Positions 17,136 to 26,257 of a stretch of DNA of 51,458 nt are shown here, in pieces. The translations under genes and the position numbers were made by a program. The notes under the pieces were generated by a model that worked only from the letters and a program-made list of their open reading frames with translations, did no database searches and was not told the origin of the DNA. The stretch's first letter is position 1; each line of letters begins with the position of its first letter. Origin of the DNA: Sulfurivirga sp964427185 (GTDB taxonomy: Bacteria > Pseudomonadota > Gammaproteobacteria > Thiomicrospirales > Thiomicrospiraceae); NCBI GenBank assembly GCA_964427185.1, contig CAYRSN010000008.1, forward strand, positions 1 through 51,458. The letters run 5' to 3'.

Positions 17136-17163
17136 AAAAAAGCCCGCAGATGCGGGCTTTTTA
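17136..17163. terminator. Bidirectional intrinsic terminator
   Basis: Stem AAAAAGCCCGCA, loop GA, stem TGCGGGCTTTTT with A and T runs on both sides. It lies between convergent proA and the DUF302 lipoprotein gene and suits both strands. Confidence 0.88.
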
Positions 17164-17192
17164 AGTTAAAGCCAACTGGGTGTGAATAGGGC

Positions 17193-17789
17193 TTAGAAAT
17201 CACCCGTTGCACCTGCTTCCATCATCTGCCAGATTGTGTCGCGCACATCCATAGCTTCTTTTTTCAGCTCTGGAGGGAGCTTTTTGCCCATCTTAACCAT
17301 CATATCCATGTTCAGTGTATACAGCCAGAGTTCGCTTTTGCCGGTGTCCGGGTTTTTGCGCTCTACCACGGTGATGCGGCAAGGCAGGTAGGCACCCATA
17401 TGAGGGGCGAAATCCACCATTTTCTTAGCAGTGTTGGGGTTACAGAATGAATAGACTTTCAGGTAGCCGGTTTCTACGCCACGGGCTTTGAGCTCATCGG
17501 AAACATCGGAAGGCGAAAGGGTGCCGACAGGCTTGATATTGCGCTCTGTGGCGACAGACATCAGGGCATCTTCAATATCTTCAGGCGTAATGCCTTCTTC
17601 TACTTTGCGCTCCCAGGTGGTGGCACAAGCGATTTCACCTTCGCAGTCCACCCACTTGTCCCATATGGCCATGGCGATATCGCCTGCCCCGTCTTCCAGG
17701 TTGCCCATGGTTTTAATCGTGCCGCAGGCGGACAGTGTGGCCAGTGCGGCGGTGAGAAAACCGAGTTTGATCAGGTTTGAGAACTTCAT
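17193..17789 (-). CDS. DUF302-domain lipoprotein
   Basis: A 198-residue predicted lipoprotein. MKFSNLIKLGFLTAALATLS then AC-G forms a lipobox with Cys22. The C-terminal half matches the DUF302 pattern: a KVYSFCNPNTAKKMVDFAP strand-helix, then GAYLPCRITVVER, then ELWLYTLNMDMMV. DUF302 function is not established. I chose the ATG at 17789 because it has an AAGGAG ribosome site and creates the signal peptide; the frame stays open to 17888 without a better start. A perfect inverted repeat lies 38 bp upstream. Confidence 0.85.
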   Translation of the reverse strand: MKFSNLIKLGFLTAALATLSACGTIKTMGNLEDGAGDIAMAIWDKWVDCEGEIACATTWERKVEEGITPEDIEDALMSVATERNIKPVGTLSPSDVSDELKARGVETGYLKVYSFCNPNTAKKMVDFAPHMGAYLPCRITVVERKNPDTGKSELWLYTLNMDMMVKMGKKLPPELKKEAMDVRDTIWQMMEAGATGDF

Positions 17790-17826
17790 AATGTTGCTCC
17801 TTGGCATGCAATTATTTTGGGTTGTG

Positions 17827-17851
17827 ATCGCACAGGCATGACCTGTGCGAT
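17827..17851. promoter_or_regulatory. Perfect inverted repeat upstream of the DUF302 lipoprotein
   Basis: ATCGCACAGG (17827-17836), a CATGA centre, CCTGTGCGAT (17842-17851): 10-bp arms with no mismatch. It has no T-tract on either strand, so it is less likely to be a terminator for pdxB. It could be an operator or a leader hairpin. Confidence 0.55.
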
Positions 17852-17938
17852 GAAGTTTCAAGGATACGGTTTTAGTGGATGAATGCAAATACGAAAAATT
17901 TAGCGGCGCTATAACTTTTGCTTATTAGTAAATGATAA

Positions 17939-19096
17939 TTAAATTAAATGATGTTGTTTAGCCTGAAAGCCCAGTGTGCGCAGTAGTGCCAGCAGAGGGG
18001 GTGATGCCAGTGCAGGCAGGTGTTGAGCATGCCATTCCCGTCTGAGCGGGTAGTGACGTCGATAGGCTTCAAAAACTGTGGCACGTTGTGCCTCATCTGC
18101 TGTTTGCAGTGGGGCGTGATCCTGACGGAAGTCATAGCTTTGCCGCAAAAGATACGCCAGTTGTTCTTGTATCGTTTTTGAGATGGGGGGAGAGAGGGGG
18201 GCAGGGGCGGGCAGCTGTTGAAAAATACGTGTTTCCTCCAGCAGCGGTGCTTGCCAGAAGCGGCGCAGTGCCTGGCTGGCCATCAGGCCACCACGAACTT
18301 TTGCATCCAGGCTGTGCCCGGCAATATGCGGTGTGGCCAGCCAGGCGCGCTGAAACAGCGCTTGATTGAGGGTGGGCTCGTTTTCCCAGCAGTCGATAAT
18401 ATCTGCTGCGGTGGGGGTATTCAGCCAGGCCTGTTCTTCGATGATCCCGCCGCGTGCAGCGTTGATCAGCACGGCGGTGGGCTTGATCCGATGCATATTG
18501 TTTTGGTTGAGCAGGTGATAGGTGGCATGTGCTCCTTGGAAGGTGAGCGGTGTATGCAGGGTGATAAAATCCGCATTTTCCAGGCAGGTGTTTAGCTCAG
18601 TATGGGGAAAATTGTGGGTTTGCTGCGCTCTGGGAGGGTCGTTCAGCAGGCAGTGCATGCCCAGTGCCTCGGCTTTGCGCCACACGTGCGAGCCCACATG
18701 ACCGACTCCAATAATGGCCAGGGTTTTATCTTTTAGAGTGTGTCCGGTTTCTGCAGCCCACTGTACCAGATTGCTGATGACATATTCTGCTACGGCGATG
18801 CTGTTGCAGCCTTGCGCGCTGTAAAACGTAATGCCGACCTGCTTCAGCCAGTTCTGATCCACATGATCCAGTCCGACTACGGTGCTGCCGACGAACTGTA
18901 CCGAGCTGTTATGCAGCAAGTCGGCATTGATCTGTGTGCGTGAGCGCACGATCAGCGCATCTGCATGCTGTACGGTTTCTGCTGTGATTTCTCTGCCGGG
19001 CAGGCATATGCACTCCCCCAAATCCTTAAATAAATCATGGGCATAGGGGACGGCATCATCGATTACAATGCGACGCAAGCGGGATAGTGAGGGCAT
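17939..19096 (-). CDS. pdxB: Erythronate-4-phosphate dehydrogenase
   Basis: A 385-residue NAD-dependent 2-hydroxyacid dehydrogenase, the second step of the DXP-independent branch of pyridoxal phosphate synthesis. Signatures: VDDAVPYAHDLF-like start, VGSTVVGLDHVDQNWL, GCNSIAVAEYV, the Rossmann motif IIGVGHVGSHV, and the PdxB-specific NDPPRAQ. The C-terminal dimerisation domain is present. I chose the ATG at 19096, which has AGGA 8 nt upstream; the ATG at 19105 has no spacing for a ribosome site. Its start is back-to-back with the next gene. Confidence 0.93.
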   Translation of the reverse strand: MPSLSRLRRIVIDDAVPYAHDLFKDLGECICLPGREITAETVQHADALIVRSRTQINADLLHNSSVQFVGSTVVGLDHVDQNWLKQVGITFYSAQGCNSIAVAEYVISNLVQWAAETGHTLKDKTLAIIGVGHVGSHVWRKAEALGMHCLLNDPPRAQQTHNFPHTELNTCLENADFITLHTPLTFQGAHATYHLLNQNNMHRIKPTAVLINAARGGIIEEQAWLNTPTAADIIDCWENEPTLNQALFQRAWLATPHIAGHSLDAKVRGGLMASQALRRFWQAPLLEETRIFQQLPAPAPLSPPISKTIQEQLAYLLRQSYDFRQDHAPLQTADEAQRATVFEAYRRHYPLRREWHAQHLPALASPPLLALLRTLGFQAKQHHLI

Positions 19097-19099
19097 AAG

Positions 19100-19714
19100 A
19101 TGCATCCTAAAGCGGTCAAAGCGTTGATCAAAGGCCCGGCGGGCGTACTGGAAACACGTATTTTAGAAAATAATCATAGCCGCAGGTGGGCGGTGTTGTG
19201 TCATCCGCACCCTTTATATGGCGGTAGCATGAATAATAAGGTGATTACCACCGTTGAGCGAGCATTGCAGCAAAAAGGCTGGAGTACGCTCTGTTTTAAT
19301 TTCCGCGGAGTGGGCGATAGTGCCGGTGCATTTGATCAGGGTGTAGGTGAGCAGGAGGATTTGGCGGCAGTAGTGCACTGGCTGAGAGAGACTTACAAGC
19401 CTGAGCAGCTGCTGCTGGGCGGGTTTTCATTTGGGGCTTATGTGGGGTTGAAAAGCTATCCGGCACTTGCGCCAGACAGGCTGCTGAGTATTGCTCCGCC
19501 AGTAGGGCTTTGGGATTTTACGGCGATTCAGCCCCCGGCACAAAACTGGGTGGTGATTCAGCCCGGTGCGGATGAGGTGGTGCAGCCGCAGGCCGTCTGG
19601 CAGTGGCTTTCAAGTTGTGCTTATCTCCCTTCGCTTTACTGGCGTGCTGGTGCCAGTCACTTTTTCCATGGGCAGCTGATCTGGCTGCGAGAGGTCATAA
19701 AACTGGAATATTAG
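19100..19714 (+). CDS. Alpha/beta hydrolase
   Basis: A 204-residue serine hydrolase of the small prokaryotic alpha/beta type. The oxyanion-loop HPHPLYGGSMNNKV, the FNFRGVGDSAGAFD strand, the nucleophile elbow GGFSFGAYVG and a late His in GASHFFHGQ complete a plausible Ser-Asp-His triad, with Asp in QPGADEVVQP. Substrate unknown. A GAGGG ribosome site precedes ATG 19100. It is divergent from pdxB with only 3 bp between start codons. It ends in TAG. Confidence 0.85.
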   Translation: MHPKAVKALIKGPAGVLETRILENNHSRRWAVLCHPHPLYGGSMNNKVITTVERALQQKGWSTLCFNFRGVGDSAGAFDQGVGEQEDLAAVVHWLRETYKPEQLLLGGFSFGAYVGLKSYPALAPDRLLSIAPPVGLWDFTAIQPPAQNWVVIQPGADEVVQPQAVWQWLSSCAYLPSLYWRAGASHFFHGQLIWLREVIKLEY

Positions 19715-19808
19715 TAAACTCTAATATAAAATAACGCTAATTTTTTCCATGTGCCGATAAGTTTGAGTGATGCATATGGGTTTAAATCGTGAAAAGGGGA
19801 GTATATCG

Positions 19809-21182
19809 ATGCGGATAAGACAAATTGCTGCAGGTGTTTTGTTAAGTGTGCCCATTTGGGCGCAGGCCGGTATTCTGACATTCGAACAAAGCGTTAAGCA
19901 GGCTTTGCAGAACAATCCTGAAATTACCGCGGCAGACGGTAATATCGCTCAGGCGGAAGCGGCTCTGAAGGCTGCTAAAGGGGCGCGTTTGCCACAGATC
20001 AACACTGAATTGAATGTTATTAACAGTGATGATGCACTAAATGTGTTCGGCATGAAACTACAGGAAAGACAGGCAAGCTTTGCTGATTTTGGTTTTGCTG
20101 ATTTTAATACCACAAATCCAAATATTCTCAGTGTTCAGCCTGACCAGTTGAACAATCCAGGGGACTGGACGCACTACAACGCTAAAATCCAACTGCTGAT
20201 TCCCATCTGGAACGGCGGCAAGATTGCAGGCTATCAGGATCAGGCCAAAGCCATGGCGCAGGCCGCACGCTATGGCAAAAACGCCGTCAAACAGTTTCTG
20301 ACCTATAACGTTTTCCGTGCTTACGATGCTGTGCATACGGCGCGGGCTTATATTGAAGTGGCGCAAAAAGCACTGGCTGCTGCAGAGAGCTATGTAAAAA
20401 CCACTAAAAACATGGTGGAGCAAGGCATTGTGGTGAAATCCGAGCTGTTGCGTGCCCTTGTGAACCGTTCGGAGGCGCAGCTGGCGCTGGATCGGGCGAA
20501 AAACCAGGAGCAGTTGGCGCTGGATGCATTGCGTACTTTGCTGGCCATGGAGATGGGAGAAGCCATTGAAGTGGGAGATCGGGTAGATATTTCGCTGCCC
20601 GCAGAGGATGTGGTGGCACTGGTGAACATGGCATTGGCGCAGAACCCCAAGCTGGCAGCTTTGCGCCAACAGTATGAAAGCAACCTGGCGGAAGTCAAAG
20701 TTGCGCAAGCCGCGCGCTATCCCCATATCAATGCCTTGGCGGAAAAGAATTTTAATTCCGACCACTTTGGCTTCCAGGCAGACAGCTACACTGTAGCACT
20801 GCAAGCCAAGTGGAAACTGGCTGATTTTGGTATTACGCAGGCTACGGTGTCACGGATGCGTGCCAAGGCAAATACGCAGGCGGCCAAGCTAAAGTCGGAA
20901 GAAAATCAAGTGCGTCTTCAGGTGATTCAGGCGTGGCGTAATTATCAGGTGGCCAATAAAAAAATTACCACCACCCGTTTGAATGAAGAACAGGCTGCCG
21001 AAGCTAACCGCCTGGTACTGAAACGCTATAAGGCGGGGGTGGCTACCATCACCGAGCTGTTGGCTTCTCAGGTACAGCTGGATAAGGCGCGGGCAGATCA
21101 TGTCGCGGCGATTCACGAAGCTAACTTACAGAAAGCCAAAATCCGTTTTCTAACAGGTGCAATGACACTGGAAAAACTTTAA
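19809..21182 (+). CDS. TolC-family outer-membrane efflux protein
   Basis: A 457-residue outer-membrane channel for the efflux pump encoded downstream. Start ATG 19809 has AAAGGGGAG upstream and gives the signal peptide MRIRQIAAGVLLSVPIWAQA. Two TolC repeats of long coiled-coil helices are seen, for example LTFEQSVKQALQNNPEITA near the N-terminus and VVALVNMALAQNPKLAALRQ in the second half. It is followed after 12 bp by the adaptor gene and then the RND pump, forming a complete tripartite operon. Confidence 0.9.
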   Translation: MRIRQIAAGVLLSVPIWAQAGILTFEQSVKQALQNNPEITAADGNIAQAEAALKAAKGARLPQINTELNVINSDDALNVFGMKLQERQASFADFGFADFNTTNPNILSVQPDQLNNPGDWTHYNAKIQLLIPIWNGGKIAGYQDQAKAMAQAARYGKNAVKQFLTYNVFRAYDAVHTARAYIEVAQKALAAAESYVKTTKNMVEQGIVVKSELLRALVNRSEAQLALDRAKNQEQLALDALRTLLAMEMGEAIEVGDRVDISLPAEDVVALVNMALAQNPKLAALRQQYESNLAEVKVAQAARYPHINALAEKNFNSDHFGFQADSYTVALQAKWKLADFGITQATVSRMRAKANTQAAKLKSEENQVRLQVIQAWRNYQVANKKITTTRLNEEQAAEANRLVLKRYKAGVATITELLASQVQLDKARADHVAAIHEANLQKAKIRFLTGAMTLEKL

Positions 21183-21194
21183 GGAGCATAAACG

Positions 21195-22328
21195 ATGAAA
21201 CACACACTGATTGCACTTGCCGTTATGGCGGCTTTTGCAGGCTTAAGTGCCTGCCAGCAGGAGACGAGTTCTTCAAACGCATCACAACAGGCAAAAGCGG
21301 AGGCCGAAGCCCCGCGTGAAGTGACCGTAACACAGGTTTCACTGGGTACGGTGCCGCTGACACGTGTAGTGCCCGGGGCGGTGGTGCCGGATGAGCAGGC
21401 GCAGATCGCTTCTCGTTTGATGGGCTTTATTCATGACTTGAATGTTAAAGAAGGTGACCATGTCAAAAAAGGGCAGGTGCTGTTTACCGTGGATCCGACA
21501 GATGTGAAAAGCCAGATCGCACAGGCAGAGGCGGCCTATCGTCAGGCTAAAGCCGCGCTGGAAGATGCCCTGGCGGATTATGAGCGCTTTAAAAAGCTGT
21601 ATCAGGAAGAGTCCGTCTCCAAGCAGCAGTTTGACAAGGTGCGCTTGCAGTATCAGGTGGCTCAGCAGAACCTGGCGGCGGCTAAAGCCGCCTATGATCA
21701 GGCTAAGGCGCAATTGAAATATGCCCATGTGAAGGCGCCTTTTGACGGCGTGGTGGTGAAAAAGATGGCCGCCAGCGGTGATTTGGCTGCACCGGGCAAG
21801 CCTTTGCTGATTCTGGAAAATCTGGAGACCATGTCGGTTAAAACCCAGGTGGCTGCGGATTTGTATGCGCGCCTGCATGCCGGGGATGAAGCGACCATGT
21901 GGATTGAGGGGGTTGATCATCCTGTAAAAGGTGAAATCTATACGCTGGTTTCCGCGGCGGATCCGCGTACCCGCACCCATACGGTCAAAATCACCCTGCC
22001 GAAAGAGCTGAAGAATATTAACTCCGGCACCTTTGCCCGCGTGAGCTTCAAGGTGGGAGAGCGTCAGACCATGATGGTGCCGGCATCCGCCATTGTGGAG
22101 CGTGCAGGTATTGTGGGCGTGTTTGTTGTTGACCGGGATGGGAAGGTGCACTTCCGTATGGTGCGCCCTGGCAAGCAGATTGCAGATCGAGTTGAGATTT
22201 TGGCTGGGCTGAGCCTGGGAGAGCGCATTGTCGTCAGCCCGAATAATCAGTTGTTGATGAACGGTGACAGGGTCAAAGTGGTGAAAACCCTGGAGATGGA
22301 TGAGATCTCGTCCAACAAGGGAGCTTAA
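21195..22328 (+). CDS. RND efflux periplasmic adaptor lipoprotein
   Basis: A 377-residue membrane-fusion protein linking the RND pump to the TolC channel. A lipobox with Cys20 follows MKHTLIALAV...GLSA. The lipoyl-type half motifs IASRLMGFIHDLNVKEGDHV and APFDGVVVKKMAASGDLAAPG flank a long coiled-coil hairpin (QAEAAYRQAKAALEDALADY), then beta-barrel and membrane-proximal domains. It is the second gene of the operon, 3 bp before the pump gene. Confidence 0.92.
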   Translation: MKHTLIALAVMAAFAGLSACQQETSSSNASQQAKAEAEAPREVTVTQVSLGTVPLTRVVPGAVVPDEQAQIASRLMGFIHDLNVKEGDHVKKGQVLFTVDPTDVKSQIAQAEAAYRQAKAALEDALADYERFKKLYQEESVSKQQFDKVRLQYQVAQQNLAAAKAAYDQAKAQLKYAHVKAPFDGVVVKKMAASGDLAAPGKPLLILENLETMSVKTQVAADLYARLHAGDEATMWIEGVDHPVKGEIYTLVSAADPRTRTHTVKITLPKELKNINSGTFARVSFKVGERQTMMVPASAIVERAGIVGVFVVDRDGKVHFRMVRPGKQIADRVEILAGLSLGERIVVSPNNQLLMNGDRVKVVKTLEMDEISSNKGA

Positions 22329-22331
22329 GCC

Positions 22332-25300
22332 ATGGAACAACAGGCATCACACAATACGGAAAACTTGAATCTGGCAGGCAAGCTTGCCGCCATGTTTATT
22401 CACTCCAAAATTACGCTTTTGATCATGATCGCGGTGTTTCTGGCAGGCATGTTGGCACTGGTGCTGACGCCACGGGAATACAACCCGCAGATTGTGGTGC
22501 CGGCGGCGAATATCATTGTGCCTAAGCCGGGAGCAACGCCTGAAGAAGTGGAAAATATGGTCGTCAAGCCCCTGGAGAGCATTATGAATGCGCTGGACGG
22601 GGTGGATCATACCTACGGTATGGCCATGAATGATGTGGGCGTTGTGACCGTTCAGTTTGAAGTGGGCGAAGACCAGCAGGACTCACTGGTTAAGCTGTAT
22701 AACCAGGTTATGCGCAATATGGATCGCATGCCGCCGGATACTTTGCAGCCTATGATCAAGCCCATCAATGTGGATGATGTGCCTATTATGACGCTGGCGA
22801 TTTCATCTGAGCAGCTGTCCAGCTTTGAGCTGCGTGATGTGGCACTGAGGCTGGTTGAACATCTGCGCAATGTAAAGGATGTTTCCTTTACCGAGGTGGT
22901 CGGTGGCAAGCCTCGCGCTGTCAATGTATGGCTGGATGCGCAGAAAATTGCCATGACAGGTCTGACGCTGGCTCAGATCAAAGATATGCTCAGCGGCAAT
23001 AATGCTTCTTTGCCGGTCGGTGAGCTGGTTAACAGCAATCAGGCCTATCCCGTACGGGTAAACGGCTACTTGAACAGCGCTGAAGATGTAGGGAATATCA
23101 TCATTGGCGTGGTAGAAGGCCGGCCGATTTTCTTAAGAGATATTGCTCAGATTGACGACGGCCCGATGGAAATTGACCAGGATACACGTATCGGCTTTGG
23201 TCCTGCGGCAGAGGAGCGTATTCAAGGTGAAATCCCTCAGGTCACCATCAGTCTTGCGAAAAAGCCGGGCACCAATGCGGTAGAGGTGGCTGATCGTGTG
23301 CTGGCTAAACTGGAAGAAATGAAAAAATCCGTCATCCCGGAAGGGGTTAAGGTGGTTGTCACCCGTAATGACGGATTTGAAGCAGACGATGCGGTCAATA
23401 CACTGATCAAGCACCTGGGGATTGCGGTTGCCTCCGTGATTGTCATCCTGGTGGTGTTCTTAGGGTGGCGTGAAGCAGGGATTGTGACACTGACAGTGCC
23501 GTTGATTCTCTTTGTGGTGCTGGTCGTCGGCTTGATCGCCGGGCAGACCATTAACCGCATCACCCTGTTTGCATTGATCCTTTCTTTGGGGCTGCTGGTG
23601 GATGCCGCCATTGTGGTGATTGAGAATATCCATCGCCACATTCATGAAGGGTTTGACCCAAAGAAATTTGATCAGGTTTTGATCCAGGCGACCAATGAAA
23701 TCGGCAATCCGACCAATATCGCAACCTTGGCGGTCATTCTGGCGTTCTTACCCATGCTGTTTGTCACCGGCATGATGGGGCCTTTTATGGCACCGATTCC
23801 TTTCAATGTGCCGGTGGCCATGCTGGCCTCGTTATTGATCGCCTATATTTTGGTGCCCTATGCGGTTTATCACTGGATGGGGCGCAAGGCAATTCGGGAA
23901 ATGGAAGTCCGTGAATCACTGCTGGAAGGTGAAGGCACGCACCATAAGGAAGACTGGATGCAGCGCACTTACAAGCGCATTATCGTGCCCATGATAGAAA
24001 GCCGCACCAAACGTAACCTGTTTTTTGTCGTAGTACTGGCAGCGTTATTTGCGGCTTTAGCACAGCCGGCATTGCAGTTTTTCATGGGGGATAAAATGAA
24101 CGGCCCTCTGCACCCGCTGGGGGTAGAGGTGAAAATGTTGCCTTATGACAACACTAACACCCTGCTGGTAGAGGTGAAAATGCCGGAAAATGCCGCACTG
24201 GAAACCACCGATCAGGTGGCGCGTGCGGTAGGTGATGTATTGGCAAACACGCCGTTTGTTACCTATTACAGCACCTTTTTGGGGATGACCGCGCCGGTGG
24301 ACTTTGCCTCCTTAGTGCGGGGAGATCTGCTGAAAAGAGGGCCATATTTAGCGCAAATTCGCGTTAACTTGCTGAACAAGCATCAGCGCGATGTCAGCTC
24401 CCATGAAATCGCGCAGCGCTTGGATCAGGCTTTAGAGAAAGTGCGCACCCTTTACCCTGAAGCGGAGTTGAATATTTATGAAACCCCACCGGGGCCGCCG
24501 GTTCCCAAGCAGATTCTGGCCGAGCTTTATGGGCCGGATTACCAGAAACTGGAGCTTGCCGCAGGCGAGGTGGATGCGCTGTTTAAAAAGATTTACGGCA
24601 TGATCAATGTCACCGATACGGTGCCGGCTGATGTGGAAACCTATGAGATTGTCGTAGATCGGGATCAGGCAAACCTGTTGGGCGTGGCACCTGCCCAGTT
24701 GGGCAAAATGCTGCATGATTATGTTTCTGGCTTCAAGCTGGGGGCACTGCACCTGGATGACGCTCGTGAGCCAGTGCATATCATTGTGCGTCTGCCACGC
24801 TCTGAACGCTCAGCGCCTGAGCAGCTGATGAGCCTGCGGGTGGCTTCCCGTACGGGTGCGGCCGTGCCGGTCAGTGCGGTGGCAAAGCTGCGTAAAGTGG
24901 TGCAGGCCAAGCCGATTATCAGCCGAGATCAGCATGCGATGGTCATGGTTGGTGGTGAGTTGCTGAAGTCCAGCCCGGTCTATGCTGTCTTGACACTGGA
25001 TAAGTGGCTGGATGGCCAGAGGCTGCCGGAGTCAGGCATTACCCTGCGTACGGCAAACTTGGGCTTTATTGAAGCACAGCCTAAAGATATCACCGACTAT
25101 ACCCTGCTGTGGGGCGGAGAAATGCGCCTGACCTTAGATGTGTTCAGGGATATGGGTAGCGCCTTTATGGTTGCGCTGGTCTTTATCTACCTGATGCTGG
25201 TGGCTTACTACCGCTCCTTTATGATTCCGGTGATCGTAATGGGGGCGATTCCACTGACCATGATCGGTGTATTCCCGGGGCACTGGCTGACTGAGCAGGC

Positions 25301-25685
25301 CTTTACCGCCACCTCCATGATTGGTGTCATAGCCCTGGCTGGGATAGTGGTGCGCAATTCCCTGTTGCTGATTGACTTTATCCTGGATTATCGCAAGCAG
25401 GGTTATGGCTTGAAAGAAGCCGTCATTGAGGCTGGAAAAGTGCGGGCACGCCCCATTATCCTGACCGCTTTGGCCATCATTTTCGGCTCGATGATCATGA
25501 TTACCGATCCGGTCTTTGGTGGATTGGCGGTTGCTTTGATCTTTGGCACCACCTCATCCACCATCTTGACACTGTTTGTCATTCCGTTGCTGTATTACAT
25601 CTGGCAATACTACACAGGCTGTAAAGATCCGCAGGCAGACCCCTCCGGGTTAGAAAGAGAAATGCAACAGCAGCCTGTTAAGTAA
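22332..25685 (+). CDS. RND efflux pump permease with atypical proton-relay residues
   Basis: A 1117-residue inner-membrane proton-driven pump with twelve expected helices and two large periplasmic loops. The N-terminus has PKPGATPEEVENMVVKPLE as in AcrB-type pumps. The TM4 relay motif is LLVDAAIVVIEN, keeping Asp424 but with Ala425 where AcrB has its second Asp; this resembles the metal pump CusA. TM10 has Arg1008-Asn1009 in GIVVRNSLLLIDF where AcrB has Lys-Asn. Overall it looks HAE-like, so the substrate class is uncertain. Confidence 0.9.
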   Translation: MEQQASHNTENLNLAGKLAAMFIHSKITLLIMIAVFLAGMLALVLTPREYNPQIVVPAANIIVPKPGATPEEVENMVVKPLESIMNALDGVDHTYGMAMNDVGVVTVQFEVGEDQQDSLVKLYNQVMRNMDRMPPDTLQPMIKPINVDDVPIMTLAISSEQLSSFELRDVALRLVEHLRNVKDVSFTEVVGGKPRAVNVWLDAQKIAMTGLTLAQIKDMLSGNNASLPVGELVNSNQAYPVRVNGYLNSAEDVGNIIIGVVEGRPIFLRDIAQIDDGPMEIDQDTRIGFGPAAEERIQGEIPQVTISLAKKPGTNAVEVADRVLAKLEEMKKSVIPEGVKVVVTRNDGFEADDAVNTLIKHLGIAVASVIVILVVFLGWREAGIVTLTVPLILFVVLVVGLIAGQTINRITLFALILSLGLLVDAAIVVIENIHRHIHEGFDPKKFDQVLIQATNEIGNPTNIATLAVILAFLPMLFVTGMMGPFMAPIPFNVPVAMLASLLIAYILVPYAVYHWMGRKAIREMEVRESLLEGEGTHHKEDWMQRTYKRIIVPMIESRTKRNLFFVVVLAALFAALAQPALQFFMGDKMNGPLHPLGVEVKMLPYDNTNTLLVEVKMPENAALETTDQVARAVGDVLANTPFVTYYSTFLGMTAPVDFASLVRGDLLKRGPYLAQIRVNLLNKHQRDVSSHEIAQRLDQALEKVRTLYPEAELNIYETPPGPPVPKQILAELYGPDYQKLELAAGEVDALFKKIYGMINVTDTVPADVETYEIVVDRDQANLLGVAPAQLGKMLHDYVSGFKLGALHLDDAREPVHIIVRLPRSERSAPEQLMSLRVASRTGAAVPVSAVAKLRKVVQAKPIISRDQHAMVMVGGELLKSSPVYAVLTLDKWLDGQRLPESGITLRTANLGFIEAQPKDITDYTLLWGGEMRLTLDVFRDMGSAFMVALVFIYLMLVAYYRSFMIPVIVMGAIPLTMIGVFPGHWLTEQAFTATSMIGVIALAGIVVRNSLLLIDFILDYRKQGYGLKEAVIEAGKVRARPIILTALAIIFGSMIMITDPVFGGLAVALIFGTTSSTILTLFVIPLLYYIWQYYTGCKDPQADPSGLEREMQQQPVK

Positions 25686-25699
25686 GGTTATACATATAG

Positions 25700-25738
25700 A
25701 TAAAAAAATCTTGTTTGAAAGTTGGGGGAATTTCCCCC
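25700..25738 (-). repeat. Recurring intergenic hairpin element, copy E
   Basis: Plus-strand order: TAAAAAAATC, TTG, TTTGAAA, GTT, then GGGGGAA-T-TTCCCCC (25724-25738). It shares the A-run, TTTGAAA and G/C hairpin layout of copies A and C but has a different loop. It lies 14 bp after the RND pump stop and upstream of the EF-hand gene. Confidence 0.5.
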
Positions 25739-25785
25739 ATGCTTATCAGGCAAGGCTTTTAACTATGATCCCAAGGAGTATTGCT

Positions 25786-25995
25786 ATGAAAGGGAAAAAT
25801 ATGACTTCAGTGATTGCGGGGCTTTTGGCAGCCAGCCTGTCGCTCAGTGCATATGCCATGCCCGGTCAGGGCATGGGTGGCGGTGGAGCGCGTGCAGGTG
25901 GTGGCTTTATGCAGTTTGATAAAGACGGCGATGGCTACCTTAACCGGGAAGAGTTCACCCACATGCGTCAGATGCGCTTGGAGCAGCATGCTTAG
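25786..25995 (+). CDS. Secreted EF-hand protein, truncated by an in-frame amber codon
   Basis: A 69-residue product: signal peptide MKGKNMTSVIAGLLAASLSL with a cleavage-like SAYA-MPG, a Gly-rich linker, and one full calcium-binding EF loop (DKDGDGYLNREE). It ends at TAG (25993-25995), but the same frame continues to 26169 and encodes a second perfect EF loop. The intact form would be about 127 residues with an EF-hand pair. AAGGAG precedes the ATG at 25786. Gene decay, programmed read-through or a sequencing error could all explain the TAG. Confidence 0.75.
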   Translation: MKGKNMTSVIAGLLAASLSLSAYAMPGQGMGGGGARAGGGFMQFDKDGDGYLNREEFTHMRQMRLEQHA

Positions 25996-26169
25996 TCGGG
26001 ACGTATGTCCCGCAATATGCAAAATGCGCCTACTTTTGAGCAGCATGATTTTAATGGAGATGGACGCATTTCTGGAGAAGAGTTGCGCAAGATGCGCATG
26101 CAGCGTATGCAGCAGCGCAAACAGCAGCAAAACCAAAGCAACGGTGGAGGTTATATGTCGCAGCAGTAA
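25996..26169 (+). pseudogene. In-frame continuation of the EF-hand gene after the amber codon
   Basis: Same frame as 25786-25995. It encodes FEQHDFNGDGRISGEELRKM, in which DFNGDGRISGEE is a complete 12-residue EF loop with Asp, Asn, Asp, Gly and Glu in canonical places, followed by a Gln/Arg/Met-rich tail and TAA at 26169. The only internal ATG candidate (26005) has no clear ribosome site. EF-hands normally work in pairs, so this half belongs to the upstream gene. Confidence 0.7.
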
Positions 26170-26197
26170 TATGCGATGTACTGAGCGCAGGATCAAC

Positions 26198-26220
26198 ACC
26201 CCGCACAAGCGGGGTTTTTT
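26198..26220 (+). terminator. Intrinsic terminator after the EF-hand gene
   Basis: Stem CCCCGC (26199-26204), loop ACAA, stem GCGGGG (26209-26214), then six T. It lies 29 bp after the TAA at 26169, as expected if the whole frame is one gene. Confidence 0.9.
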
Positions 26221-26257
26221 ATATAAGTTTTTTGAATAACCTTTTGCAAAACGTTAT

